Source: Onchocerca lupi
Lineage: Eukaryota > Nematoda > Chromadorea > Rhabditida > Onchocercidae
Assembly (NCBI GenBank): GCA_028564675.1
Contig: JAOVVO010000152.1
Coordinates: forward strand, 62,001 to 126,000
Length of the DNA: 64,000 nucleotides
Direction: 5' to 3'
The notes below the pieces were generated by a model. It had not been told where the DNA came from, did no database searches, and saw only the letters and a program-made list of their open reading frames with translations. Below are positions 49,311-62,999 of the stretch, one piece after another. The stretch's first letter is position 1. Every line of letters begins with the position of its first letter. Both the position numbers and the translations under genes were made by a program.

Positions 49311-52300
49311 TAGTTCTTCCTTTCCAATGAAAAGAACCTGTTTAAGGAAAATCTCCTAATAATCCAATTCTTTTTATTACTGCAAAAAACTTTTAGCTTA
49401 ATTTCATTTCAAAATTTCGATGCAAAACGTCAATGATCTCAGCTTTACTGAATGTTTAATTATAATGAATGACAGAGAGAATGAAAAATTTAAAAATCAG
49501 AAGATTCTAATGAAATCGATTAGAAATAAAAAATTCGTTCACCGAAAAAAATTGACCTTCCATTTTTCTTTCAATGAACAATCACAAAACAAAACATCAA
49601 ACAACATTAACAGTCATATCATTTGTCAATCACAGTGATGATGTCATTAACGTAAAAATCGAAAGAATCGTTAAAAAAAAAAAAAGAAAAAGAAAAAAAT
49701 TGCTACAATATCTAACATATCAATCTGAATATTGATATATGATAAGCTAAATTAAATAATATCGGAAGAAATAATCTGTACATCATAAACTCTCAAATGT
49801 TCAATGAAACAAATACATCAAAGGACATGAAAAATCAATACATTTTTACCCATAAGAAGTGATTATGATATAATAAGAAAATTATATATGAATTTGACCT
49901 GTAATCTTTTACAGTACTCATTTCATTAATTGATGATCCATTCCACTTCACTATTTCCACAATTCCTCGTTCTAAACATGAAAATTAATTTACACAGTAA
50001 TCATAAAATTTCACTTCACATACTTACTTCACATACAAATACTTCACATACAAATATTCATCGATATAATGAAGACTTCTATCATTATTATAACTACAAC
50101 TATTTTCTGAATTTGTAATAAAAATGATTAAATTATATTTATGATATACATTCTGCAATTCTTATTATCATGGCAAAAAATGAGGGATTAAACTAATTCG
50201 AGATTTACATTATATCTCTATATAACAAAAAGGCACAATATATCTTATATAAAGAAACGGTGTCATGCTGATGACGTAACACGATTATCAACTGGTACAA
50301 TAATATAATGATAAAACAAAAAGATCTAACATAACCTATAAAGAAGTGGTATCACACAAATAAATCATATTTGTGATTATATTTGATAATTCTGGGTTAT
50401 CACGATTATATTCTACAATTCTTATTATCATAGCAAAAAATGAGAACTAAACTAAACCGAAACTTACATCCTTCAGAAGCATAAATAATTACACACAACA
50501 AAAATGTATAACATATCCTATTAAGAAATGATAGCATACTGATAACATTCTAATATAATTATAAAGTGCTACAATGATACAATGATATGTTAGTTGTAAG
50601 TATGTCATAATTATCACTTAACAGTTTGAAATATTTGATAATCATATTCATTCCAATCATGCTATAAAGTAAACAAGTTATAGATCATATCACTTGAAAC
50701 ATTATTGGAATCTTTTTCTTTTTGATGCCAAAAAAGATTGATAATACTAGGGAGAAAGCGAGAGAGAGAGAGAGTTAAAGTACGATTTTGTGATAATTTA
50801 ACAAAACGGATATGACGAGAATTCCTTTTCGTATGAAATTTTCAAGATGATTAAAAGATGATCAACGTAAATCACGTGTTTTCTTTGACAAATATTCGCA
50901 AGCAGATAGGTTCCAAAGCTAGAGAGCTGTAAGAGTTCAACATTAAGACACGCTGTCAAGGGCAAATAATGATTGTTTGGAGCAAAAAGTCATATGTGGC
51001 AGTAAAATTAACTAGGCCAAGAATTTTCCATTTAAATACTGAAATTCCATCTTATCTCCTGAAGTCTTGCACCAATACCTATTTTTGATATGTTAAAATT
51101 GTTACATTGGAATCTTATCAAAATAATCAATGATCACCAACATTATGCATAGATATTATCCAAACTGTAAAAAGTAGGTCATTGATATTAATCCCATATA
51201 ACGTGACGAAAAAATATTGCGAATCTTGTTTACAGAAGAATAAATTTGTATATATCTTATCTGTGAATCAATTAAGTTGAAGCTATTTGAATTTATGCTT
51301 ACAATAAACCGATCAATAAAGTTATGTTTTAACATTATATGGACCTAAAAGTATCGTTAAGCTATTCATTTAGCCACTTATTTATTTCCATATTGTTCAT
51401 GTTTTGCTAGATAAGTATTTACAATGGTCTTTTTTAAATTCAATATTTGAATGACCTTATAGTTGACCGAACTGTAAAGTGGTCTAAACAAATATATGGT
51501 TACTACCATTCACGATAGCATCTTGATGTGATCCAAAAAACCACAAATTGGCTCTCGAAATATAAAATCCAATCGTGCGTCCATTTGCAAATATCATCGG
51601 CTTCTCGAGTTTTCCATGCGGCGATTCCACAAATGTTTTTTTTTTTTCAAATGAATAAAAAAATATATATATGAAAATTAATACGAAAACTTTTACTCTT
51701 TCATTTTCAGTAAGCGTAAAAGTTTTTTTACTGCATGTTGTAGGGATCAATCAGTGAAAGGAAATTTTTTTTTCTCTGCCAAACGAAATGAAAATAAGGC
51801 TTTACTCGAATTTGAAAGTTTTCTCACATGGCATAACTATTTTAACAGAAAATAGGTCCGATAACTATTAATATACAAAGTAGTAACAAAAAAGTGTTAA
51901 CAAGCTGCTTTTGGATAAAACAACAACATTATCAATAATTGAGAGTAAGGTCACTTCGACGTTAAAGAATTAATCCTAAATGAAATAAGTCGAAAATGAA
52001 TAAAATTGTTGATAAATTACAAGTTATAAAAAGCTTGCTTAACATATTTAAATAAACTATCAATGAGATACAGTTAACCATTAAACCCAGATATGTTTAT
52101 GGAAAAATAAATTGTTTGTAACATTCATATAAAAGTCGAGATAAGACAGGATACAGAGGAAAGGAAAAGTTCAAAAGATATTTCACCAATTATTTAAAAA
52201 AGCACAACAGAAAATATATCTAATTTGTGAGATACAATTCGACAAATTAATAACATCATATTCAATTTTTCTAATCCAAAAGTTGTAAAACATCAAATCT

Positions 52301-52501
52301 TCCAATCTGGCAGTTATGGCAAAGTAAAAAAATGAAAGCAATAACAAATTCAATATAACAAAGTCAAAAAATGAAGTGAAAGGCAATGAATGAAAGTTAA
52401 CATGTAAAATTTTAAAAGCAATAACATTCTCTCCACTTACCTGAACTGTATTTTAACCTGAATTATTTTGTTTAATTTCAAGTATCAAAAAATTAAAAAA
52501 A
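49311..52501. other. Gene-poor stretch between Treslin-like and 490-aa genes
   Basis: About 3.2 kb of AT-rich sequence. It contains a degenerate duplication at 50148-50640 and a GAGAGAGAGAGAG run at about 50758-50774. An ORF at 51484-51750 (minus) has no splice support. Confidence 0.45.
50148..50640. repeat. Degenerate 260-bp tandem duplication
   Basis: TTCTGCAATTCTTATTATCA (50151) recurs as TTCTACAATTCTTATTATCA (50411). Both are followed by GCAAAAAATGAG and later by AAGAAA/GTGGTATCA-like segments, which occur three times. Confidence 0.7.
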
Positions 52502-55230
52502 TTAATAATATGAATGCCAACCAGATCTTTTTTCTTTTTCACGAGCAGCGATTCGCTTTGAGATTCGTTCTGCTTGTCTAGCACGTGCTCGAAGTCCCAT
52601 TTTCGGTTTCCCAGATTCCGGTTCAGATGATGATTCATCACTTTTACGTTTTTTATGTTTTCCTTCCTTTTCGATTTTTTTCGCAGCAGCTTTTCGCTCT
52701 AATGCAAGCATCGCTGCACTTCCTGGACCCATTTTTCGATTACTTCTCCGTCCCATTTCACGAGTTTCAAGTACTCTGCTAATACTTGCATCCGCCGATC
52801 GGTCATCCAAATCAAATGGCATCTTTATGCACAATTCTTCGTAAATGTAAACTATTGCCTTAGGCATTATATGAGCAAATCTGGAAAGCAACTGTCTTTA
52901 TATCAATATTATTTCCCGAGAATAACCGTAAAAGAACATTTAATTCTTCATCAACTAAATTAACCAGTACATAATGCGAGATTTATTGTACAGTACTACA
53001 TGCTATGAGCTACCCGAAACACAGAAACTATTGTAGTGAGAATATCAAGCTATTAGCAACTGGACCAACAGAAGCTAAATTTATATGACATACTTTGCTC
53101 AATTTTTTCTTATATTTATCTTTTTCGATAAAAATAAAAGAACATACTGATCACAAACAATTTCATCCAAAAAATTTTTCATATACACTGAATCAGCAAC
53201 AAATACCAGAAAACCCAACTTGTTTACAACCTGAAATTAAAAATGAACATTGAAAATGCATGATCCTAAGATGATATACTTCTCAAATAATTTTTAGAAT
53301 GGTATAAACAATGAAAAAGATAAAAAAATAGGTTTCTTGCAGTATCAAGGACAAACTTCAGTTTCCTCAATCTTTTCCGGATTCTTCTTGATCAAATGAA
53401 GTTCGAGAAGCACCATTAATTCATACTCACGAAGACGCTCGAAGATATCCCCCGCTCTTTCTTCACGATCATATTTCGTTGTTAAATCGTCACATGTAAG
53501 TATGATATGTTTTTCAATAAACTCGTTCACCAAATCCTATAAAATTAATTTAAAGTCCCATTTTATTTTAATAGCTGCTATTCAAATCAAAAAATTTGAT
53601 CAATCACTGTTTTACTCTCGAGAATTAGAAAAAATACGAAAATAAATAATTTCATCTTGATTTAAATTTGATTTACCATCGTAATGGCTTTGGTACATAT
53701 TTCAAGAAAAAATTTTCCAAACTTGATAAAGGAAATAAGCGATGGAAACAGAAATTTTGGCACCACTAACCAACACAAGATCTGACCAAGTTGTACGCAT
53801 GAAATAGTGATGCAAAGTATTAATAATCATGTGGTAACACTGTAATGATTTCTTTCGCTTTTGCAAAATCTGATTGTAGATAGGTTGAAAGACTTCTGGC
53901 AATTTCTTTTCATCGCAAACTAGAAATATATGGTCTCAAATGCATTCTAAGTTTTTAGCGGCAATTTCCTTACACATACATTTGTCTGCAGATGAATATA
54001 TTTTTAAAAACTGGAAAGTTGAAAAATATTTATATGGTCTCAAATGCATTCTAAGTTTTTAGCGGCAATTTCCTTACACATACATTTGTCTGCAGATGAA
54101 TATATTTTTAAAAACTGGAAAGTTGAAAAATATTTGAAATCTTAAAATATATTCATTGTCCGGCGAAAAGTTGAAGCATTGGATTTTCTGCCGTGTTCGA
54201 GATTCGCAAATTTTATGCTACAGTCAAAAATTTCGGAAAAAAAACGTATTTCAAAGTTTTAAATACCAATAGTGTTGAAAATAAGCAAAAATAACCTATA
54301 TTGACATAATCATTGGATTCTGAAGCTAGCCTACGTTCTGTGCGTGCTCGCACAAATTTTCTTACACTCTTTGGATATTTGAGATGAATTTTTTGAGCTT
54401 CATTGAAATCTTCCAATTTGGGAAGCAAATGATGTCTATCGGCAACAAGAAGATTCCGATATTCCGATATTGATTTTGGTTTATTTGGAGATGGTCCTCG
54501 GCTATCGACTTTCGAATTAGTTTCTAAAAATACCGATTTTATTCTTTCGATACGTTAAAATTAGCTTGAAAAATTAATTCGAAAAAATTCTAGAAATTCT
54601 ATCTCAACCAATAACATGTTCGTAGTGTCTCCTACCCACATACTGAGCCAAATTTCCAATATTTTTAAGTAACCAAGAAGATATTGCATGTTAGAATAAA
54701 GCAAACTAAATGTCCATGATTTAATTAAAAATAAATTAAAAAGAAGGAACAACTGATCGTTCGTATCTTCGAATCTTACTTTCGACCACCAAACTAGATT
54801 GCTCTTCTGACATCTAATGTTTACCATAATTAATAATTGGAAAAATTACTGAAAAATTACCACTTGGCCCTTGTTCAATTTCACCTTTCATACGAGCCTC
54901 GAGAAGTTGCCTTTTTTCAGGATCCATGCTGTTGAGATGCTTTTTGACTATATCTCTAATTGTCTGATAGGGCACCTCATCGCGTTTGAAATTTCTTCCA
55001 GGACTAAGACTAAAAATTGTATTCATATTTAGCATTTAAAACACATAAACATCGAATAAGTAAACAACTTGCATACTAGATGATATCAACATTATTTATC
55101 AAATGAGTGGTAAAATGAGCAGCGACACTTCATAAATCAAAAAAAAAAAACTTTTATTTTGTTAGTAGAAAGGAACTAACCTTTTGAACAATTCAAAAGC
55201 AGCATCCTCGAAACTCTTCTGCTGCTCCAT
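52502..55230 (-). CDS. sld-3: Treslin/TICRR (SLD-3)-like replication initiation factor
   Basis: Seven exons in transcript order: 55181-55230, 54861-55009, 54296-54523, 53771-53919, 53357-53536, 53148-53230 and 52502-52880. All phases fit, giving 405 aa. Identification rests on the central part: RLREYELMVLLELHLIKK, then NFLDEIVCD and FAHIMPKAIVYIYEELCIKM with PFDLDD. This parallels, in order and spacing, the vertebrate Treslin segment with 'LRECELQVFLRLEMCLQ', 'YLAEFLEEI' and '[20 protein letters not shown]'. The C-terminus is basic (RRSNRKMG, KHKKRKSDESSSEPESGK, LRARARQAERISKR). Treslin works with MTBP and TopBP1 downstream of CDK in origin firing; that role is inferred. It lacks the large N- and C-terminal extensions of vertebrate Treslin. 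The ATG at 55230 follows 12 open codons after an acceptor at 55266, so an upstream exon is possible. A 13-base ATG-plus-donor at 56712-56724 does not match in phase. Confidence 0.7.
53927..54134. repeat. Perfect 104-bp tandem duplication in a Treslin-like intron
   Basis: TATATGGTCTCAAATGCATT starts at 53927 and again at 54031. The two 104-bp copies appear identical throughout. They lie within the intron upstream of the exon at 53771-53919, close to its acceptor. Confidence 0.9.
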
Positions 55231-55266
55231 TGATTCCAATGAAGCGTCGTCGTCACGAATTGACGC

Positions 55267-56796
55267 CTGATAATTAAGGCATTTAAAATTATTCTATTAC
55301 CAATATGTTAACAAATAAACGTGAAATGTAAATATCGAACATATGTAATAAAAGTATATAATATTGAATATTCGTGTATTTAAATTACACATCATTTCAT
55401 ATATTTGAATTCTATATTCAATTTATGTTCAGTTATGCCAATAAATATGACGAAATCATTGATTATCTTACCGGTGATTAAAGCAAAATCATGTAAGATT
55501 ATGTTTATAAATACTGACATAATTAAGTAAATATTGACATGATTAAACTGTTTACTGAAATCATTGTTTCAAATATTATATATTATACCGGTAACATAAT
55601 AATAGGAAATGGAGAGAAATAAAAATGAACTACCTATTGTAAGAATGAAATATGAGTATAAACACAATAAATATAACATGATGTGATGTGATATTATCAA
55701 ATTAATCAATACTATCAGTAAAGATAAGTAAACTGAAAAAAAAGAAATCCAAGACAACAAAAGATTTGAAATGTAGCTGGAGAAAGAAGAAAATGAGTAA
55801 TTAAGACAAAGTCATATTAGGAGAGCTCAATGCAGTAGCAAAGAATTTAAGCCGAATATCGAAAAATAATCAAAATAAATTGAATAATCAGCTATAAGGG
55901 GAGAATAATGCTGAAATTTCTACTTAAGTTTTTGACAAAGATTTCAATAAAACCGTAAACTCCAAAACTACATTACAAAAAATCTGATTGATCGTGAAAA
56001 CAACACATTTTGTAGATAATTAAACCGTTTGCATTTATTATTTAAATACTCAATAAATCATAATTATCCTGTATTTTTTGCATGCATACAGTGTAAAATG
56101 CATAATCATGTGCATATTAAGGAAAGCAATTCGCAACGCAGTACTTTTCCTAAACGTTTTTCACGTAAATTGAAGTGAACATGATTAAATAGCACTGAAC
56201 GTTGGACAATGTAAATTGATGTATAATCTGGTTAAATGGCGAAGAATCTGACAATGAATGATTTAAAAACATTTTTCTCAGCATATTGTTAGCATATTAT
56301 ATCGCTATAAAATTATCGAAAGATTCTGAATTCACAGCGAAACCTCAAAATTTATTTGTAAATTCTTTGACTAAGTTTTATTCCAAATACATATCATTAC
56401 GACTATTCACTAAATTTAATTGAAAATTGTACTATTTCCATGCACGTAACTATTTTTTTTTTTCTGTAAATAATCAGACATAAAATAAGTAGTTAAAGTA
56501 GATGTAAATTTGAATATTTTGCATCATTTTTTATATCCAAATACGCTTCTTCGAATGGGAAATATTATTATGTAAATAAACGAAAAATTTTTTCATAACT
56601 TTTTTTTTCTCTACAAAATGATAGATTTTTTTGCGAAAACTCAAAAACTTCCAGAAGAATTCCAATTTCAACTTAATTTTAACATAAGTAAACAACAACA
56701 ATTCTACTTACCGTAACCTACCATGCCTATACTTAAGAACGTGAAATGCGGCGGGAAATTTCTACGCCTGCCTTTGACACTTCGTCTCGAAGTTTG
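55267..56796. other. AT-rich stretch upstream of the Treslin-like gene
   Basis: Noncoding AT-rich sequence. It contains a minus-strand ATG with a strong GTAAGT donor (56724 to 56712, MVGY) that may be a leader exon or uORF. No other gene was seen. Confidence 0.45.
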
Positions 56797-57081
56797 TTAA
56801 TTTAAAAAAAATGCTCTGCTAAAAGTATTGGCAAATGATGCAGCACTATAGCGATATTTATTAAACAAAATGCTCTTTTTTGTTGTGTTCTTTGTGGTAT
56901 TTAACGCTTGGCGCAGAAATTCATTCAAATTACAGGCAATTTCTGTCCTTTCATCAATCAAACGTTGAATTAAAGTGCCAAATTTCCCGTTTATGAGACA
57001 TAACAAAAGGCGTCGATTGATATAGACAGTAGAACGGTAGTCATTGAAGTGGAAACTGCTAAGGAGTGTGTAACAACTCAT
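56797..57081 (-). CDS. Possible single-exon gene, 94 aa, unrecognised
   Basis: A true ATG at 57081 opens 94 codons to a TAA with composition unlike the surrounding chance ORFs. It is more GC-rich and contains INRRLLLCLINGKFGTLIQR, LIDERTEIACNLNEFLRQAL and KYRYSAASFANTFSRAFFLN. Predicted helical and basic at the end. It could be a small gene at the head of the minus-strand cluster or an exon of a longer gene. No family recognised. Confidence 0.35.
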   Translation of the reverse strand: MSCYTLLSSFHFNDYRSTVYINRRLLLCLINGKFGTLIQRLIDERTEIACNLNEFLRQALNTTKNTTKKSILFNKYRYSAASFANTFSRAFFLN

Positions 57082-60000
57082 TTGCTGAATTAATTAGCCC
57101 TGTAATGTAAGTTATGTAAATTCCAAAATCTGTTTTTTTTTTTGTGCTAGGAATTCATGCGCTCCAATCATTTAGGCTAGTTCTGAATCATGAAATTGCA
57201 ATAATTTTACAAAATTAACTTCTCATTTAATAATCTTCCGAATTAATAAAGTAATATTAAACTTCTATGCATATTTCCGCCAAATGATGCTGTTTCTATC
57301 CAAATCAAATGGCATACTCTTATCTTTTAACCTATTCAAGTGTACTTATTTTCTAATCTAATCAAATGATAAATCATTAATCTTTTGACCTAATTGAATA
57401 GTACTACTTTAATCCCATCAACTTATAGATCATTAATTTCTTTCTGTATGAATTAAAAATGAAAATTTCCCAGCAATTTTGTGTTATTATAAATTTGCAT
57501 GGAAAAATGCATAAATAGAAATTTTCTAATAATCATTAAAAACTTTTTCTTAGCTGCAATCAATTTATCGGGATACATTTGATAGCTGCTTATTTCCATG
57601 TATTTAAAAAATTTAAAAATGAATAAATTCTTCCCTAAAATGGAAAATGGGTGATTGAAAATGTCAATTCTGACAAATATTAATAGTTGGGAAAGCGTTT
57701 TCGTGCTTAAATTTAGTAATATATCGACAATTTCTTTTTATTTTCATTTCAAATGAAAAACAGATGACAATGTCCATTTTCTTTTCAAAGTAGTACTAAA
57801 TTCATTTATTTTTATCCGTTTTTCATTTTTTTTTTCTTTTTTTTTTGCATTAATGCTGTAATGTCTCGCCACAAAAATCAAATATGTCCTTTATTGAGCA
57901 CTTTTTTTTTTCACTTTTCCTCCAATTTCTTTTTTTTTTTTCAATAATCATTTGCTGATCACTTTCAAAATTAGAAATAAATTGAAACTAGAAACAAATT
58001 TAATGAAAAACAAGTTATTCGATGAGACAGCGAAAAAAGCTTTTTCATAGTCAAGCAAGTCTGGATGGAATGTAACAGGCCTCATACAATTAAAAAAATT
58101 TCCATGGCTTGAATAAAACTTTTACGCTTTATACAGTAAGAAAAAAAAAAGTTTTTCAAGGAGAAATAAGTTTGGATAAAATATAGTGAGGCTTTATGTA
58201 GAAGTAAGGGAAAAGGAGCCAAGCAGCTTCTGCAAAAATTTTTTTTTTTCGTTTGAAATTTAAGAAAAAAAAGCAAATAAAAAATGTCCCATTTTTTGAT
58301 TATTTCATGTAAATTTTAGACTTATCCTTCCATTTTCCTTCATTCCCTTCTCTGAATTGTAAAATGATAGTTTAATTGATAGAAATATCGATTCAGCCCC
58401 AACCATTTCGAATGTTTTTACTCGATGAAAAATAGAAGAAAATAAAACAAATTTCCTTGCATTAATTTCGAAGAGCTCTTCCCTGCTTGACATTTTTCCT
58501 TTTTTTTTTTTTTTAATGAAAAATGACAATCAAATTTAATTTGTTTTTCTTCATTGTATTCAGATTATAATGTATCAACTAAATCCATTATTGTTCTATT
58601 TGTATTAGTCAAAAAAAAAAAAGTGATTCAATATTTAAAAAAAAAAAAAGCAATAAATGAACCAATAAAAATTTTTGGAATTTTTTCTTTTCATTTTTTG
58701 AATCTGTGATGAAATAAGTTAGATATTATCAATAAAAAATGGGAAGGAAAAATTTTTGATTTTCTACTAATTTGCAACTTTTTTTAAAAGTTTGTCTTTT
58801 AGCAAATAGTATATTTTTTTCTCTTTTTTTTTAGCGGTATTAAACTTTCATATGTAGATATAACATTATACACATTATATATCTATATCACTATATTAGT
58901 AACATTCGCATATTATGTCCAAGTACATAACACCCGAAATATTCCTCTCATCTGCATTATTCTGATAAATCGATGTAACTTGAACTTTTGACATTTTCTA
59001 CAAAGCAGAAAAAAAAAAAGGCTTAGTCACAACGATTCATCAAAATGACGTTTAGCAGACGCCATAAATGTTTACCAATTAGTTGTAATGACTTTGAAAT
59101 TTTTAAAATAAAAAAAATTGGTAAATAGAAGATTGATATATAGTAGATTTTTTTTTTTCAGTAGTTTAAAAGAATTTTTTTAAAAATCTAATCTGATTCA
59201 CCACAATTTTAAAATTTAGATATATATATTTCAGGTGAATTTTTGGAAATAGGAAATTAGATGATATTGTATGCGCCAAATATTCCTTTTGTTTCTTTTC
59301 ACAACTACAATGTCTATTTTATCCTTTTTTTAGGTACTAAATATAACTTCAAATCGTAGAATATTTTTAAAATTGGCAAATTTCCGACAGACATCGAACT
59401 GCTTCAGTTGGTTAATCGATAATGCATGTATTTTAATGTATGTATGAATGCATTTTTTAGATTTATGTCCAGTTATCAATGCATCAATTATCTATATTTG
59501 TGTTATGAATAAATAAATATCATTAAATTTAATTGCTATTTATGATATGACATTCATTTATGATATACTGTTAATTCAATTTATGTTCTGCTGCTTATTC
59601 ATTTATTATATGTTGCTTATTTAAGCATTGTAGCATGAAACCTTCAACTTTAATAAAAACTTTAGCATGTAACTTTTGCAATTTTAGTAATTTCGCATGA
59701 AAAAAAAAAAGAAAAAAAACGATAAAAAACTTCAGTGGTGCAAAATTATTACATATCTTTTCTGATACATAATGAGGAAAAAGAAAAAAAAAAAAGAGGA
59801 ATAGAGAGGGATTGAATTAACTTTTTATCCAAAAATATTTTAAAAAATAAAAGAAATTCTCCTTTTTTATTTTATTCCAAAAAAAAAAAAAAAATCATAT
59901 AATTATTTTTTTTTCCCTGAAAAATTCTCCCAATCTTTATCATATTTTTTATTTCAAACTTTTTATTCTTATTTTTTCCTTTTTTCTTTTTTTTTTTTGT

Positions 60001-62718
60001 TAGCAAATGTAAAAAATAAAGAAAAAGAAAGAAATAGATAACGTATGAATGCATCGTTGGTAATAAATTTTACAAAAACTTTACAAAAATTATAAAAACA
60101 ATGAATTTTCGAGCAGACAAGATTCTATGTTATGGAAAGTTATAATTTATTTTGAAAATCAAAAACATAACATCGACTTATTAGTAGGCTTCTTTTCTGA
60201 AACGAAAGGTTTCTTTTTTTTTTGTTTTTTATATTAAAGAATATTTGAAGAGAAATTTTTTCGGCTTCAGAATCACTTAGTTGAAACGAAAAATGGCAAA
60301 TAATATCCTTTCTAGATGGATTGATAATTTCCAACGAAAATTCCCCCTTATTCCTCAGATTGATTTTAATTCCTTCTTTTTTTTTTTTTTTTTTTTTCAT
60401 TTTGCTTTATAAAAATCGCTCATATCTTACTTGCTATAATATTTATACAAAATGATGTAATTAAGCATAAAGATCAAACATTTAAAAAAAAAAGATTCCA
60501 GAGAAAGAAATGTGAACTTTAATGAAAGTTTAACATTTGTTTTACAATGTATTTTTATCATAATTGGTATGTATTTGCAAGATAGGATAAGTTTATGAAT
60601 TAGAAAAAATTAAGTAAAAAGAAAGATTTAAAAAAAAAAAAAATTAACTTTCATCTTGACCTGTGAATACTGTATTATCTCCATGATGTTATTCATTTTG
60701 AAATATAGAACTAAAAAGTTAGTAACTTAAAATAATGAATATTATTAAACTGAAATGAAACTAATTTGAAGAAATTGGAAAATATGGGCGAAAATTTTAT
60801 ATCAGTTGAATATCAACCTGTAAATCAATATTTAATGCTAAACGATATTTAATCAATATTTAATGCTAAGCATTGATCTTTCGTACTTCGCCCAGAATTT
60901 ATTTCTATGAAGTTAGAAAGACTAGCAATAGAGAATTTCTTTTTTCTGTAATAACAAAATTATTTAAAAAATTTTTTTCTCTTTTGACAGATTTAAAACA
61001 AAAAAAAAAAAAAGAATGCAAACATACACACATACATTGCACACAAATACATATAAATACAAAATAATTAATAGTCACAGAAGAGGAAAAATTAAAAATG
61101 AAACATATTTGAGCAATAATAAATCAAAGAATTCTTTTTTTCTTTTTTAAACAGACAATATTTATCGTAAAATTGATGAACGAAAATTAATTACAAAAAA
61201 TGATGAACTTTGTGTATAAACAAATAAAAATTATAAAAACATATAAAAAACTCAACAATTTTAGGGCACTGTTGTAGAAAAGTATACAACCATTTATATA
61301 TAAATATAGTACATATTATATATTTTATTACAAAAAAGAATTTTGAAAAATGTGGCTGCACGGGAATCTTTTTTTTTTTTTTTGTTTGTTTTTAACTGCA
61401 ACATTTTAAAGATATACTATTATGTTAAAAGAAATATATTAACGATTTATTTTATTTTATATTTTTACCTTGTTATATGAAAAATTATCAAATGAATTTT
61501 GTCAATTAACCGGACAGGTTAAAAAGAAAAATAGTCTAAAAAAGTTCGCCATTCTATCAGTCTCATTCCGTGGAAATTTGATTTTGCCCATTCTCCTTCC
61601 CGTATGAATAATTCCAGAGAGATCTGATATGTCCTGGATTGATTTGTTTCCACGACTCCCGAAAAAAAAAAAAAAAGAAGTAATCGAATTGCAAATGTAT
61701 GGGTATGTATGAATATTCATCTTTACCGATCAAAAATTTCAATTTAAAGATGCTTTATAAAATAAATAAATATATATACAAATATTTTGAAAATGAATAT
61801 CTTTTCCAAAATATGCTTCAAATCATTATCATTATTCTATTTCGCTTTCTTCCTCTTTAAATAACACCTCATTATCAATATTCACTACAAACTTATATGC
61901 TATCGATAACCAATTAAAAGATAATAAAATTTCAAAAATTAAATTTAAGTTATCCGTCAATAATTAAATATTCACAACTAAGATATTACTTATTTACTTC
62001 ATCAAATTGCTTATGCGGGTATCAAGTAATTTAGTTATTTATTTAATTCTACATATAATTATTTCCTGTTTGCCTTCAACCATCTCTTCTAGTTATTTTC
62101 AATAATAAAACAAAACTTATTCTTTTAAACTGAAAGTATCTTTTCATTAAATATAATATAACATTAGAATGAAAAAAAAAAAAAAAGAAATTTAAAATAC
62201 AATAAAATTGGAAACTTTTTCAGATGAGAAATTACACATCTGAAACCATTTCACCTAATAATTAAATTAGCAAATACATTTATTGCCAATTTAAAGAAAT
62301 TCGAGGCAGAAGAAAAAAAACTTCTATGAAAACTTTAGATAAAAAAGAAAAAAAAAAGGACAGTGAATGGAACAATCGCAAAACATACGACATACTTTTT
62401 AGTTTCATTCCTACCTTTCCGTATAAGTTAAATTTAATAAGAATCTCTAAATAATATTTGTTTTTTTTTTTCAAAATTTCGAAAAAAATAGCCTCTATGT
62501 TTTATAAGCCTAAGTTATAAGAGATTACTACGAACATATCGGAATTATCGGGATGATAAATGATTCTGAAAAGATCATTTATCCAAATGTAGAAGGAAAA
62601 GAAAATTAGGGTTTGCAACAATTACTGAAAAATTTATTTCGACCCTCATATATTCTACTGATTACTAATTAAGCTATCAAAAGGCTATAATTATCTGCAA
62701 TTTACGGGAATTTTTTTG

Positions 62719-62754
<36 letters not shown>

Positions 62755-62999
62755 AAGAAAACTGAGAGATCTTAGCTCCACAATTAATTATTTTAATTTT
62801 TATTGGCAAAATTGCATAATTAAAATGAATAGATTAAGATCTAATTTAGGCAATGAAATGAATAAACTTAGCTATCCGACTGATTTTTTACAACTTGGAA
62901 GATAAAAAAAAAATTGTGCATTTTTTTTTTTTTTTTTGAAGCATCCAATTAATTCAATTAATAAGAGATCATGAAAAAGAAAAATTTATAACAAACAAG
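57082..62999. other. Long AT-rich stretch, partly likely CRTC-like 3' UTR
   Basis: Nearly 6 kb with frequent A and T homopolymers (A34 at 62719-62752; runs also near 58500, 59880, 60375 and 62925). ORFs here are Lys/Phe-rich homopolymer translations. The part next to 63000 is downstream of the CRTC-like stop and probably its 3' UTR. No supported gene or RNA. Confidence 0.5.
62719..62752. repeat. A34 homopolymer
   Basis: Uninterrupted run of 34 A, the longest homopolymer in the window. Confidence 0.95.

Noticed and set aside
59872..60400. Lys-rich minus-strand ORFs
   Set aside because: Homopolymer translations in the probable 3' UTR region of the CRTC-like gene.
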